DNA of 64,000 nucleotides from Paracerasibacillus soli (GTDB lineage: Bacteria > Bacillota > Bacilli > Bacillales > Amphibacillaceae). The notes beneath the pieces are model-generated. The model searched no databases. It had not been told where the DNA came from and was given only the letters and a program-made list of their open reading frames with translations. The stretch lies in assembly GCF_034006335.1 (NCBI RefSeq), contig NZ_JAWDIQ010000002.1, one strand, 5' to 3'. This document shows positions 20,508-31,034 of this stretch, piece by piece. A program made the translations under genes and the position numbers. How positions within the stretch are numbered: position 1 is the first letter of the stretch; each line of letters starts with the position of its first letter.

Positions 20508-21584
20508 CTATACGTCTTTCATTGCTGTCTGCTTGATTTCATTACGCATCTCATAAATATTGCGGACGATAGCCTTTCCAACAGCATAAGCTGGTATCGC
20601 TAAAAGAATACCAAGAAAACCAGCAATATTTCCAGCTGCCAAAATGATTGTAATCACTGTAAGCGGATGAATATCCAATGTTTTTCCATTACGTTTGGCG
20701 TGATAAAGTTACTATCAGTTTGCTGCGCGACAGTGTTACCACGCTGACCAAAATAGCTAACTTCGGATCTTGAATAAAGCCGATAATCAATGCTGGTGTA
20801 AACGCAATCCAGGGACCGATGAACGGAATAACATTCATGAAGAAAGCAAAAATAACTAGCAATAATGCATAATCCAAACCGATTATCAAGTAACCGGCGT
20901 ACATCATCACTGCTAAGAGTAAGCTAATAAGCAGTTGTCCTTGAATATAAGACCGAAGTACTGTATCGATATCGCTTAACGTTTTCCCAAGCCATATCTT
21001 CTTTTTTCCTGTAAAAAACTTAAGAATAAAAGGTGCAAATTTCTCATGATCCTTTAATAGAAAAATAAAGAAGAAAGGCACGAGAATAAGGGTAAATGCT
21101 GTTTGGATTGCAGACTGGAAGAACTGGATAATCAGCTTGGCAAATACGACTGCAATCGACTGGATGGAATCTATTACTTTATCTATCGCTTCGTCCAATT
21201 GTTGCGGTACCGCATCTCGATGTTGCAATACATATTCTGTCGTTGCCTTAATATCCTTTGCCAAATTCGGTGCATTTTTCACCAACGTATCTACCTGCTT
21301 CATAACTGGTGGTCCCACAATAGCAGCAAAAATCCATATAATAGCTACCACGCTAAGTAGGATTGTTAAAATACTCCCCCAACGTGGGAACCTCCGCTTT
21401 TCAGAAAACGTTGCAGCGGTTCAGTCACATAAAAGAGAACAACCCCGAGCAATAACGGCACAAGTATTGTCTTTGCAATGATAAGAAAGGGCGAAAAAAT
21501 CCACTTAATTTCCATGAAATATTTTATAATCAGTAAAGCGAGTAAGACCCCAACTCCCGCTTGAAACCACACTTTTCTCGTCAT
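20508..21584 (-). CDS. AI-2E family transporter (three frameshifts)
   Basis: Polytopic membrane protein of the PerM/AI-2E exporter family (~358 residues, usual ~350-370). ATG at 21584 (MTRKVWFQ) follows AGGAGTG; the TTG at 21602 lacks a site. Visible segments include FVTEP-like VTEPLQRFL, VPFFFIFLLKDHE, FAFFMNVIPFIGPWIAF (family signature) and the C-terminal KTLDIHPLTVITIILAAGN. Frames break near 21375, 20740 and 20690. The substrate is not certain; some members are Na+/H+ antiporters. Confidence 0.85.
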
Positions 21585-21661
21585 ATACCCACTCCTATCC
21601 AAACTAAATATGACACCATTCTAATAAGAATACATTACCCCTCCCCCACGAAGCAAGAAGA

Positions 21662-21735
21662 GTGAAACACGGGGACGGTTCTGCCGTTTCACTTCGAGGA
21701 GATAATGAAACACGAGAACCGTCCCCATGTTTCAC
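21662..21735. repeat. Two REP-like units, inverted
   Basis: 21662-21692 in one orientation (GTGAAACACGGGGACGGTTC) and 21705-21735 in the other (ATGAAACACGAGAACCGTCC). They form a long inverted repeat between the AI-2E and DUF2207 genes. Confidence 0.8.
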
Positions 21736-21741
21736 TGTGCT

Positions 21742-23414
21742 TTAAAATGCGCCTGATCCTCCTCCGCCGCCTCCGGTTCCGCTACCGGTTGTTCCTCCGG
21801 TAGATGAGTCTATCACTGTGCTATTTGCATGATAAAAGTAATGGTTGGCATTTGAAGGAACGCTAGTATATAGCAATAATTCGCGACTCACTAGAAATTC
21901 CCCGACTATACCTTCATGAAACATTCGTTCCGTCTTTTCCTTCATTTGCTTATCATTCATGCCTACAGCAAAAATATACGCACGTTTTTGATTATCATCC
22001 ATCTGCTCATTCCACTGTTCCACTTTCATTGTGGGGAACTTTTCCATGAACAAGCTCCATTCCTTATGAATCTTCGCGCCTTGTAATGTTCTTGGCCGAT
22101 ACATAAGCGCAAACGAAGCGATACTACTTCCAAGCACAATCACAAATGTCATCCACAAAAATAGGTCATGCATTGCAAATAAAATGAGAAATGGCACTAG
22201 TAGTCCAGCTGAAATCCCTACTAGAACTCGCGACTTTATATTATCCTCCAAGAGACCGTGTTCATCTACTTCATCCTGAACTGCCAACTTCCATCCCACA
22301 TAGCTCTCACTATATTTCTCTTGATTCGCTTCATCCTCTGTATACTTTACTATATCATCTAAATGAAATGTACCGTTTGCGCCCATTTCGTCAAACAACC
22401 AACGAATCAATAGCGCCTCATGTTCATATTCTGTACGCCTGTTCTTACAGTAAAAGTGCGATCATCAACCTGCTTGATATATCTCTTCCGAACTAAATCA
22501 AGCAACGATGCTGAGAGTAATTCTACTCCGTTACCCGAACCAAGATATGAAATCGTTGCAGGAAGACTCATCTCATTATCAGGAATAAAGTATGGTGCCG
22601 GAAATTTCCGTTCTACTTCCATACGTGTTATTCGTTTTCTGCGCCATGCATAGACTAATAAGGCGAGGAAGTATAAGCTAAAACTGGCTATGACGTACGG
22701 TGCTAAATTATTTAATACATTTTTCCGATGTTCAAATGCCGCTTGTTTATCTTCCTGTTCTTTCTTTTCAGCCAAAATTTTGCCCCGCATCGGCTTTTCT
22801 TCCGTCAACTTCATATTTGGAAAGAGTTGCGGATCATACGCTACTCGTACATCACCTTTTGTCTCAGCAGGTACTTTTCCCATTGCAAAATGAACAAGCC
22901 CTCCACTTTCAACATTTTCTGCATCCATCGCTGCATCATAACCAAATGCAATGACATCTTTTGTTTGATATGGTGGATGTACATATATATCAAGATTTTC
23001 ATAATCCGATTCATTACGTTCATCAAAGAATGGCCAGTAAAACTGCGCAACATCTGTGTATCGCTCCATACCATTTTTAATCGTGTAGGTTAAAGTAACC
23101 GTTATTTTCTCATCTCTTCCACTTCGATATATTTTATATTCGTTATCATCCTGCTTAATTTTAAGCGATTTGCCATTTTCAGTTGCCTTTACATCTGTTA
23201 TTTTTGCATTTTCTTTCGGAATTAATGTCCGTGTTATGCCATTAAATTTCCCATCGAATGAATATATCTGATCTTCCGTTACCGAAACATTTCCATCATC
23301 ATGTAAATATACATGAATCTCCATATGTTCAATCGAATAATCCATCGCCTGAACCGGCAACGGAGAAAAAATAACACCAAGCAATAATAAAAAAGTAATC
23401 ATAAAGTTTCGCAT
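21742..23414 (-). CDS. DUF2207-domain membrane protein (one frameshift)
   Basis: ~557 residues. Signal peptide (MITFLLLLGVIFSPLPVQA), extracellular DUF2207 domain (DYSIEHMEIHVYLHDDGNVS... FNGITRTL), a span near residue 245 (IASFSLYFLALLVYAW), cytoplasmic region, two further spans (LLVPFLILFAMHDL, MTFVIVLGSSIASFALM), and a glycine-rich end GGGGGGSGAF, all typical of the family. The frame breaks near 22425 (joined RTEYEHEALLIRWLFDEM). Function unknown. RBS: GGAGGTGGATGAG before ATG 23414. Confidence 0.85.
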
Positions 23415-23475
23415 CTCTCATCCACCTCCCTATTTATTACGAATAGAGATTCAAAAAGTTTCGCGAAAAACATGA

Positions 23476-23549
23476 ACGAAACATGGGGACGGTTATCGTG
23501 TTTCACGTAAAGTGAAAAATGCAACATGAGAACCGTCCCCATGTTGCAG
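23476..23549. repeat. Two REP-like units
   Basis: 23477-23505 (GAAACATGGGGACGGTTATC...) and 23517-23549 (variant with GCAACATG...ATGTTGC arms). The linker TTTCACGTAAAGTGAAAAAT matches, in inverted form, the sequence next to the IS150-like end at 810-830. Confidence 0.8.
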
Positions 23550-23567
23550 CCTTGTTGTACCGTTGTT

Positions 23568-25070
23568 TTACATTAGTTGTTTTGCTAGCTTGCGGTCTTC
23601 TTTATCTTTTGATGTCGATGCGATGTTTTTAATGGCTGCCTGTACCGATGGTTGTTGCGAAATTTCTGATTGCCATGCTTCTAGTACAGTTAATGCTTGG
23701 TATTGTAAACTTCCATTATCAGATTCAAGAGCTGCTTGAATCAATGGTAACCCGACACCTTCATACTCATGCAAATCTTGAATAAGATATTGCAAACAAT
23801 CTTGCTCATCATTCGATAGACTTGATAACGATAAGTGACTTTCTGCAAATGTACAAAGTTTTTTAATATGTTGGTCATTATTTGTAGCCATAATAGCTAA
23901 GTATAATTCACCATTAGTCGGATATTTTTTTAACAGCTCAAACAAATTATCTGTCACATCTAATTCATAAAAGCGAGCAATTTCCAGCGCCTTTAGATCA
24001 TAGTCACTTTGTAACATATCTAAGGCAACATATGACCATTTATGACCATTAATTAACGGTTGAATGGCTTGTCGGATGGCATCTCGTTCGTGTTTCTGCC
24101 AGTGATTATTGAAACGCTCCTCCCAAACTGCTTCATCCGCATTTATAAACTCATATATTTTCATCAGTGTGTAAAAATCGTTAACTGTATTACAGTGTAC
24201 CCGCGCGTGATGAACGAAACGAGAAAGAACAATACTTGCATATTGATAATCTTCTATACTATCAAAAGCATCATCATGCAGTAGCGCTTGAATGATACGA
24301 TTAGCTCCGTCATAGAGTTCCCTTGAAATTTCATCCTCTTCAAGTGCAACCTCAAGATCCCCTTTATCCGCACATGTATAGGCTAAATACTCATCCATAA
24401 TCGTATTTTCACAGCCCTTTATGAGTAGCCATTGTTTGATTTTCGGTGAAGTAGCCTCCAGTTGTTCGACTGCTGCAATCTTGCCCCAACCATGGACTTG
24501 CCGAGCAAGCTGCCAAATTTGATCATTAGCTCGACTTGTACCATTTTTCAATGCAAACACAACATATGATGTAAACTCCTCATGCATCCCTATTGTAAAT
24601 AGAAGCTCTTTATATTTCTCACAATCCGTACAACCGAGTACAGTAACTGCAAATTTTACAACCTCACGATGTGCTGCATGTTCTAGTAACCATAATGCTT
24701 CTTCCTGTACGCGAGACTCGTCTCGTTCAACTTGTTGAAATCTATCAACGAATTCTTCACCATAACTAGCAATATTATCAAATATAATTTTTTCGTATGT
24801 TGCCTTTCGTGTTTTCGTCGTAGGATTACTCATTTGCTTTATAAAAAGCTTGAGTAACCTTTTCGCATAAAATGGTGTAGGTGTATCATCTACAAAGGTG
24901 TCGAATAAACCTGGAGTCATAGGTAAATCAACATCGTTATATAAATATTCATCATCCGGTAAAAGATCATTCACTACTTTATGATGCGTTTCAACTTGAG
25001 CTTGAATAAAAGGAACAATCTTGTCCTTATGCTCCCAAGGAAGGAATTCAAGCTTTAGTGAATCATTCAT
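23568..25070 (-). CDS. Large alpha-helical hypothetical protein, HEAT-like
   Basis: 500 residues, intact. No enzyme motif seen. The sequence is almost all amphipathic helices of ~35 residues (for example FVDRFQQVERDESRVQEEAL, then HREVVKFAVTVLGCTDCEKY), which suggests a HEAT/ARM-type scaffold. ATG at 25070 has GAGGTG just upstream; a GTG at 25076 is alternative. The same frame is open upstream into the gene at 25077-25387, so the two could be one gene once that gene's shift is corrected. Confidence 0.6.
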   Translation of the reverse strand: MNDSLKLEFLPWEHKDKIVPFIQAQVETHHKVVNDLLPDDEYLYNDVDLPMTPGLFDTFVDDTPTPFYAKRLLKLFIKQMSNPTTKTRKATYEKIIFDNIASYGEEFVDRFQQVERDESRVQEEALWLLEHAAHREVVKFAVTVLGCTDCEKYKELLFTIGMHEEFTSYVVFALKNGTSRANDQIWQLARQVHGWGKIAAVEQLEATSPKIKQWLLIKGCENTIMDEYLAYTCADKGDLEVALEEDEISRELYDGANRIIQALLHDDAFDSIEDYQYASIVLSRFVHHARVHCNTVNDFYTLMKIYEFINADEAVWEERFNNHWQKHERDAIRQAIQPLINGHKWSYVALDMLQSDYDLKALEIARFYELDVTDNLFELLKKYPTNGELYLAIMATNNDQHIKKLCTFAESHLSLSSLSNDEQDCLQYLIQDLHEYEGVGLPLIQAALESDNGSLQYQALTVLEAWQSEISQQPSVQAAIKNIASTSKDKEDRKLAKQLM

Positions 25071-25076
25071 AATCAC

Positions 25077-25387
25077 CTCATTATCTACTTTGATAATACA
25101 ATTGAGCGATACATAGCCACCAATTTTAACAGAAACGACATGCTTTGTACCATCTTCTAGTTCAAGTATTCCGATAATTTCACATAAGGAATCATATGTG
25201 AAAGTAGATATTTACGTTTGTTTTTATCCACAATCTTGCCATCAATCAGAAGGACTTCCTCTTTTATTTGGTTCATAACTTCAATACAATGCCCCTCATA
25301 ATCAACCTTCCACGCCCTACGTACTTCCTTTTCCAAATCCCTCCTCACATTCTGCATTTCAAACTTAAACTCATCCTTGAACCCCAT
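25077..25387 (-). CDS. Small hypothetical protein (one frameshift)
   Basis: Begins MGFKDEFKFEMQNVRRDLEK at 25387 with AGTAGGGA upstream; an open frame to 25492 crosses a REP repeat and is rejected. After ...IDGKIVDKNKRK near 25215 the better frame is STFTYDSLCEIIGILELEDG followed by TKHVVSVKIGGYVSLN, a beta-rich pattern. That frame has no stop before the next gene, so it may be the N-terminal ~100 residues of the HEAT-like protein or a gene with its stop hidden by another error. Function unknown. Confidence 0.45.
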
Positions 25388-25408
25388 AATATCCCTACTT
25401 TCAGCGCA

Positions 25409-25500
25409 CGAAACATGGGACGGTTCTCCTGTTTCATTACGGAGTACGGAGTATGACACAAGAGAACCGTCCCTCTGTTTCATCTGTTTCATCTGTTTCA
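25409..25500. repeat. Two REP-like units with degenerate tail
   Basis: CGAAACATGGGACGGTTCTC then an inverted unit (AAGAGAACCGTCCCTCTGTT), followed by three short CTGTTTCAT steps. Confidence 0.75.
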
Positions 25501-25724
25501 GAACATTATATTCGATTTTGATTTATTTTGTAAGTGGTATTTTCATATATTTCTTGGTCATGATGGTCTTTGTTCCATCTCTGCACTGCTGTATAATTGT
25601 GAGTATAAAGTTATGTATGTGACGAAACAAAGTCCATAGTAAAAAGTTCCAGTCATAGATAAAGATAAATAGTTTTAACAGTCTTCCACTCAGTTATAGA
25701 GATAATACAAGGAGGTAAGCGTGT

Positions 25725-26269
25725 ATGGGCGATATCTTTAATAGTGAGAGAATTATTCTACGGGAGATGGAAAGGAAAGATTGGAAAGACGTTCATCAAT
25801 ACGCCTCGCAAGACAAGGTTTGTCAATATCAGCCTTGGGGACCAAATTCCGAACAAGAATCTAAGGATTTTGTAGAACAGGTCATATTGGATGCCGAGAA
25901 GGATCATAGGAGCAGATTTGTATTTGCAATCATTTTAAAGGAACATGGAGAAATGATTGGTTTGGCGAAATTAATCTGCGCGACAGTACGAATAGAGTAG
26001 GTGAGATAGCATACATCATCAACCCCAAATATTGGAAGATGGGTTTTGCAACAGAAGTAGCCAACCTTCTCATTTCCTATGGTTTTAAACAATTAAAATT
26101 GCATCGAATTTTTGCTACATGTGATCCTAGAAATATTGGCTCTTTACGAGTGTTAGAAAAGGTAGGAATGATGAAAGAGGGTAGAATACGTGAGCATATA
26201 TTGATAAAAGATGGCTGGCGTGATTCTCTTTTATACAGCGTTTTAGAACAAGAATGGAATGGTAATTAA
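25725..26269 (+). CDS. RimJ/RimL-type GNAT acetyltransferase (one frameshift)
   Basis: ~181 residues. N-terminus ERIILREMERKDWKDVHQYA, middle GEINLRDSTNRVGEIAYII after joining frames near 25965, then NPKYWKMGFATEVANLLISY (acetyl-CoA loop) and RIFATCDPRNIGSLRVLEKV, classic for the RimJ subgroup that acetylates protein N-termini or small amines. ATG 25725 has AAGGAGGT upstream. A second, intact paralogue follows 215 bp later. Confidence 0.85.
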
Positions 26270-26483
26270 TTTATTTTTACAACTAACCTATTGTTGCTAA
26301 AACAGGAACAGAAATTCCACCAAGGGGTTTGGGCCATTTTTAAATGAGCAAGTGACAACTGTGATGGTAATTTAATGAAATAAAATAGTTCATTAATTAG
26401 GGGAAATTGCTGAACAAAATTATTGCATATAAAGGTTATTATTTTCCATTGTTAAATCATGATTTCTGATGGGAGCTTGTGTC

Positions 26484-26996
26484 ATGCACATAAAAACAAA
26501 AAGATTATGGATACGAGAATTTGAATTCAAAGATTGGCAAGCTGTATATGCGTATACCTCAGATATTAATGTTATGAAGTATATACCTGAAGGGGTTTTT
26601 ACTGAACAAGATGCAAAGGAATTTGTAAACAAAAATAAAGGTGATCAAGCCGAAACATTCCCCGTTATATTGGCGGATAAAGATATTCTTATCGGGCACA
26701 TTGTGTTTTATAAGTACTTCGGTGAACATACTTATGAGATTGGGTGGGTTTTCAATCCAAAGTATCATAATAAAGGATATGCTTCTGAGGCAGCACAAGC
26801 CATTTTAGAATATGGTTTTAAAGAAATAAACTTACATAGGATTATCGCTACTTGTCAGCCGGAAAACATTCCATCCTATCGGGTTATGGAGAAGATTGGA
26901 ATGAGAAGAGAAGGCTTTTTCAAAAAATGTATTCCAAAAGATAATGAATGGTGGGATGAATATTATTATGCTATCTTGGCAGAGGAATTCAAATGA
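26484..26996 (+). CDS. RimJ/RimL-type GNAT acetyltransferase
   Basis: 170 residues, intact. N-terminus HIKTKRLWIREFEFKDWQAV, IGHIVFYKYFGEHTYEIGWV, acetyl-CoA loop NKGYASEAAQAILEYGF, and RIIATCQPENIPSYRVMEKI. ATG at 26484 follows GGGAG; an ATG at 26469 would overlap that site. It is related to the gene before it but diverged, so probably an old duplication. Confidence 0.85.
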   Translation: MHIKTKRLWIREFEFKDWQAVYAYTSDINVMKYIPEGVFTEQDAKEFVNKNKGDQAETFPVILADKDILIGHIVFYKYFGEHTYEIGWVFNPKYHNKGYASEAAQAILEYGFKEINLHRIIATCQPENIPSYRVMEKIGMRREGFFKKCIPKDNEWWDEYYYAILAEEFK

Positions 26997-27282
26997 ACGA
27001 TTCAATAAATAAGCCAATGAAATTGCAGTATCTTTAAATTACTCTTATCCGCATAAGGACGATGAAAATATGACAAATTATTTAAAACATATTAGAAGCT
27101 TGCCTGCCAGCGCAAAGGTGATTTATTAAAAGTGGTGGTGGCCTCATGCTAAGTGATACGGAGGGCTTTTTCTACTAGCATATGTAACTTTGGTATGCGG
27201 GAAAACGTATCTCGTCCCTAATATCACGAAGTTCAGCAGCAATGGTGGCTTTTTAACGAAAAGACGGAGGAGGATATATACC
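26997..27282. other. Intergenic region before the DUF2200 gene
   Basis: I see no complete gene. A short unrecognised frame around 27040-27130 has several stops. Confidence 0.35.
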
Positions 27283-27651
27283 ATGAATAAGCCTAAAATT
27301 TATACAATGAGTTTTGCTAGTGTCTATCCGCACTACATTAAGAAAGCAGAGAAAAAAGAACGTACAAAAGAGGAGGTTGACAAAATCATCCGATGGTTGA
27401 CCGGATACAGCCAGGAAGAGTTAGCAGCACATTTGGAAAAACAAACAGATTTTGAGAACTTTTTTGAGGTAGCTCCCCATATGAATCCGGCGCGGACTTT
27501 GATCAAAGGTGTGATTTGCGGTGTGCGAGTAGAAGATATCGAGGAATCAACGATGCAAGAAATTCGTTATTTAGATAAACTTATAGATGAGTTAGCAAAG
27601 GGAAAAGCGATGGAAAATATTTTGAGAAATAATAACCAAAACAAAGCATAG
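27283..27651 (+). CDS. DUF2200 family protein
   Basis: 122 residues. Begins MNKPKIYTMSFASVYPHYIK and contains IIRWLTGYSQEEL, EVAPHMNPARTLIKGVICGV and MQEIRYLDKLIDELAKGKAM, nearly invariant in DUF2200 proteins. ATG 27283 follows GGAGGAGG. Cytoplasmic, function unknown. Frame intact. Confidence 0.9.
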   Translation: MNKPKIYTMSFASVYPHYIKKAEKKERTKEEVDKIIRWLTGYSQEELAAHLEKQTDFENFFEVAPHMNPARTLIKGVICGVRVEDIEESTMQEIRYLDKLIDELAKGKAMENILRNNNQNKA

Positions 27652-27732
27652 GATTTAGAAATTGCATTGATAGGGAAAATATCAATCATGACAGGCTACT
27701 ATAACGAGTATCAATATCAGCGCAATTTAAAA

Positions 27733-27852
27733 AGGGACCGGGACATAAGGGTCTGACCCCCTCAACCAACTACTATAACGAGTAAAAAACTCATTGTTCA
27801 ATACTACATGTAGTAGTTGAGGGGTCTGACACTTTGGTTTTGTCCCAGCCTC
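27733..27852. repeat. Imperfect inverted repeat with GGGTCTGACCCC arms
   Basis: Left arm has GGGACATAAGGGTCTGACCC then CCTCAACCAACTACT. Right arm has ACTACATGTAGTAGTTGAGG, GGTCTGACACTTT, TTTTGTCCC. Folded, it gives a long hairpin after the DUF2200 gene that could end transcription. It shares the GTCTGACCCC core with 14002-14014 and is distinct from the main repeat. Confidence 0.6.
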
Positions 27853-27940
27853 TCTAGTTTCCTAACTCTTTTTAATGTGTCCTTGGTAATGGGTGCCAGT
27901 TTATTACCTGTTTCTCTTCTATACATATCCTCCCTTATAA

Positions 27941-27971
27941 ATGAAACATGAGAACCGTCCCCATGTTTCAC
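27941..27971. repeat. REP-like unit
   Basis: ATGAAACATGAGAACCGTCC then CCATGTTTCAC, immediately before the rbsK stop. Confidence 0.8.
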
Positions 27972-27973
27972 CT

Positions 27974-28858
27974 TCACGACTTTAAACTCCTCTCAACCTC
28001 TTCCCGTGTTGGCATACCACCTTGTGCACCTAGTTTTTTTATAGAGAGGGATGCAGCACAATTGGCAAATCTTAAAGCACTGGAAATATCATTCCCCTCT
28101 GCAATTTGAACCGCAAATGCCGCATTAAATGTATCTCCCGCTCCCGTTGTGTCAACTGGATCCACCACAAAAGCTGGTACAACTTCTTCCCGAGTTCCGT
28201 TGTGGTAACGAACGCCATTCTTTCCTTCCGTGATGAGCAACTTATTCGGGTATTTAGCTAAAATTTCAGCACGCTTATTATTCCCAAAAAGTACTGCAAA
28301 TTCATGTTCATTTGGGGTAATATATGTTGCATAAGCGATTACTTCTTCACTTAATTTTCTAGCCGGTGCTGGGTTGAGTAATAACTTTTTATGATGCTCA
28401 TGGCAAAACGCCGCAATATACGCAACCGTTTCAATTGGAATTTCCTGCTGAATTAAAATAATGTCCGCTTGTTTCAGCGTTTCTTCCGCTTCTTTTACGT
28501 ACGAAGGTGTAACTTCATCATTCGCACCTTTTACAACAATAATGCTGTTATCTCCTTCTGCAAGGGTAATATGCGCTGTACCGGATGCATTACCTGTAAC
28601 CGGTTCCACATGGTTTACAGCAACCCCATTTTGTTGTAGGTTATCCAAAATTTCCTTCCCAAACGCATCGTCACCTACACGACCAATCATGGATACTTCT
28701 GCACCGAGTCTAGCAGCTGCAACGGCTTGGTTCGCTCCCTTTCCTCCTGGGGCAGTATAAAATGAATCACCTATTAAGGTTTCACCAGCAAGTGGCCTTT
28801 GATTAGCTGTCACGATTAAATCCATGGAAGAACTTCCAACAACAACAACTTTCACCAT
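27974..28858 (-). CDS. rbsK: Ribokinase
   Basis: PfkB-family kinase phosphorylating D-ribose to ribose-5-phosphate with ATP. N-terminal VVGSSSMDLIVTANQRP, substrate loop GGKGANQAVAAARLGA, and catalytic DTTGAGDTFNAAFAV (anion hole and base Asp). 294 residues. ATG at 28858 has AAAGGAG upstream; the frame to 28897 lies in rbsR. It starts one base after the rbsR stop, so the two are cotranscribed. No ribose ABC transporter genes are adjacent. Confidence 0.93.
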   Translation of the reverse strand: MVKVVVVGSSSMDLIVTANQRPLAGETLIGDSFYTAPGGKGANQAVAAARLGAEVSMIGRVGDDAFGKEILDNLQQNGVAVNHVEPVTGNASGTAHITLAEGDNSIIVVKGANDEVTPSYVKEAEETLKQADIILIQQEIPIETVAYIAAFCHEHHKKLLLNPAPARKLSEEVIAYATYITPNEHEFAVLFGNNKRAEILAKYPNKLLITEGKNGVRYHNGTREEVVPAFVVDPVDTTGAGDTFNAAFAVQIAEGNDISSALRFANCAASLSIKKLGAQGGMPTREEVERSLKS

Positions 28859-28859
28859 A

Positions 28860-29842
28860 TTAGTCAACTCCTTTTTTCGTTGAATTTCTCTCAACATACT
28901 TTACTGGAAATTTAAAATGTAACTTTGATAATTCTTCTTGATTAATTTGCTTAAGCAATATTTCCGCTGCTTTCTTTCCCATCTCATAGGCTGGCTGTTG
29001 AATTGTCGATAAACCTGGGTAAACAATACTACTCATATAAATATCATCAAACCCAATAATTTGAACATCCTCTGGTATTTTACGTCCTTGCCGTAATGCC
29101 TCATTCATAATCGCAATTGCAACAGTATCATTACAAGCAAGAATGCCATCCGTATGCGGATACTCCTCAATAGACGTATCGCTGCCTCTTGACCACCTTG
29201 AAATGATAAACTTGAATCTATTATATTTATTTCTATTTGATGTTGTTTTAATACATGATATGCTGCTTTATATCGTTTATAAGTCGTTTGTACTGAAATT
29301 GGACCCCTCACAATTGTAACGCAACGACAACCACTTGCAATTATTCTTTCTGCCGCAAGTGTGCCTCCTTCATCTTGATCAGCGTAAACAGCTGGAAAGT
29401 TTTCAGCAACCCGGTCAAGTAAGACTGTTGGAATTTTTGCCTTTTCTAATTTATTGTATGCAATCTCATCCGTAGAAATAATAAGACCTATTACATTATT
29501 TTGTAAAAATGCATCAATATATTCTGATTCCTTATCTTGTTGTTTATCACTATTACCGATGATAAGGTGGTAACCTTCCGCATAAAGAAAATCTTCCACC
29601 CCACGAGCAAGAGATGGGAAAAACGGATTCGTAATGTCTGGAAGGACTAGGCCAATAAATTTTGACTTCTTTGTAAAAAGTGAACGTGCAACCTCATTAG
29701 GCTTGTAATTCAAGAGCTGAATAGCATCCATAACGGCTTTCCTCGTATCTTCATGAACATACCCATTATTATTAAGAGCTCTTGATACTGTAGCAACCGA
29801 AACACCCGCTTCTTTTGCTACATCTTTAATTGTAATTGACAA
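28860..29842 (-). CDS. rbsR: LacI-family repressor of ribose genes (one frameshift)
   Basis: N-terminal HTH TIKDVAKEAGVSVATVSRAL, hinge NEVARSLFTKKS, then periplasmic-binding-like domain (IGLVLPDITNPFFPSLARGV... DGILACNDTVAIAI... IIGFDDIYMSSIVYPGLSTI). TTG at 29842 (LSITIKDV) follows GGTGGATAAAG. The frame breaks near 29175. ~327 residues. A 16-bp palindrome just upstream is a likely autoregulatory operator. The assignment to ribose rests on the coupled rbsK. Confidence 0.85.
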
Positions 29843-30159
29843 CTTTATCCACCACCATGCAACATGTAATCGATTACATATAAAATAACATAAATATCTA
29901 TTTCTCGCAAGTGTGGTAGAAATGAAAGGAAAATAACTTATATGGCCCAGGATATCCCATTTCTTAACGTGCCTTTTTATCATACAACATATCTCCATTA
30001 AACTCAGCAACAAGTATGAAGTTTATCATCATACTTCCCAATTACATATTCTGTCGAGATATCATATTTGATACCATTTTTAGGATGAGTTAGACGTGAA
30101 ATCTATACTGGCACTATAAACATGGTTTATATGTCTTCACGCATGAAGAGTGCTTGATT
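29843..30159. other. rbsR upstream region
   Basis: Holds the rbsR promoter and operator at the left. From about 29920 to 30159 I see no gene or strong structure. Confidence 0.4.
29864..29912 (-). promoter_or_regulatory. rbsR promoter with LacI-type operator
   Basis: Perfect palindrome ATGTAATCGATTACAT at 29864-29879, with the central CG typical of LacI-family sites, 22 bases upstream of the TTG start. Directly upstream on the minus strand are TTGCGA, 17 bases, TATTTT, a plausible promoter. Confidence 0.65.
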
Positions 30160-30201
30160 TAAAAAAATCAATCAGTAGGGGTCGTACTTCCCTACTGATT
30201 T
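30160..30201 (-). terminator. Terminator of the ECF operon
   Basis: Minus strand AATCAGTAGGG, nine-base loop, CCCTACTGATT, then GATTTTTTT. It follows the ecfT stop by seven bases. Confidence 0.8.
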
Positions 30202-30207
30202 CACTAC

Positions 30208-31034
30208 CTAAAATGGATTATAAAAACGACTGCCATCATAAAATGTAATGATAAGGGACGCAATTAAAATCATTATACCTGCAACTAAGACAACATAATC
30301 TCGTTTTTGAAATGGCCTCTCGTTATACCATGTTCTTTTTTTCCCTTTCCCAAATCTTCTTAACTCCATCGCATTGCTAATAACCTCAATTCTGTCGAGT
30401 GTTGAAAATATTAAAGGAAAGACAATCGATGAGACGTTCTTTACTCTTTTTCCGAATCTCTCATTTCTAGATATATCTATTCCTCTTGCTTGTTGCGCTT
30501 GTGCAATCGTTCGAAAATCACGTTGTATATCTGGATATAACGAAGTGCCAAGGAGACAGAATAAGCAATCTTATAGTTTACACCAATCTTGTGAAGTGAG
30601 GCGGCGAATTCACTTGGATGGGTCGTCACAATAAACAATAATGCAGCCGGTGTCACGACAAAGTATTTTAACGTTACATTAAATTGATAAAATAATTGTT
30701 CCAAAGTGACATTGTACCGTCCCCAAATTTCAAATAACACGTGACTGGAGCCATATATTTTCACACCCTCCTGTGGGGAGAATAAATAGATTGCGATATT
30801 ATTCAATAAAAGAAATGCTAGAATAAATACTAAAATAAATCCGACTTCTCGAATGCGAATTTTTGAAACGATAAACATCGCAATACTCATAACAAAAAGT
30901 CCAAGTAGTACCCGCGTATCATACGTTAACATCGCAGCAGTAGAATATAAAATAAAGATAATTAATTTGGTAGCTCCTGATAAGGAATGGACAGGTGATG
31001 TTCGCTCGATATAACTTAACATTTCTACCGCCAT
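30208..31034 (-). CDS. ecfT: ECF transporter T component, CbiQ/EcfT (one frameshift)
   Basis: Membrane coupling subunit that links the S component to the ATPase. Five or so spans. The coupling-helix motif AQAQQARGID (usual A-R-G) appears after joining frames near 30530 (LRYIPDIQRDFRTI...). The downstream frame continues to NPF at 30208. ~275 residues. It overlaps the ATPase gene by ten bases (31025-31034). Similar to YkoC-type proteins. Confidence 0.88.
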
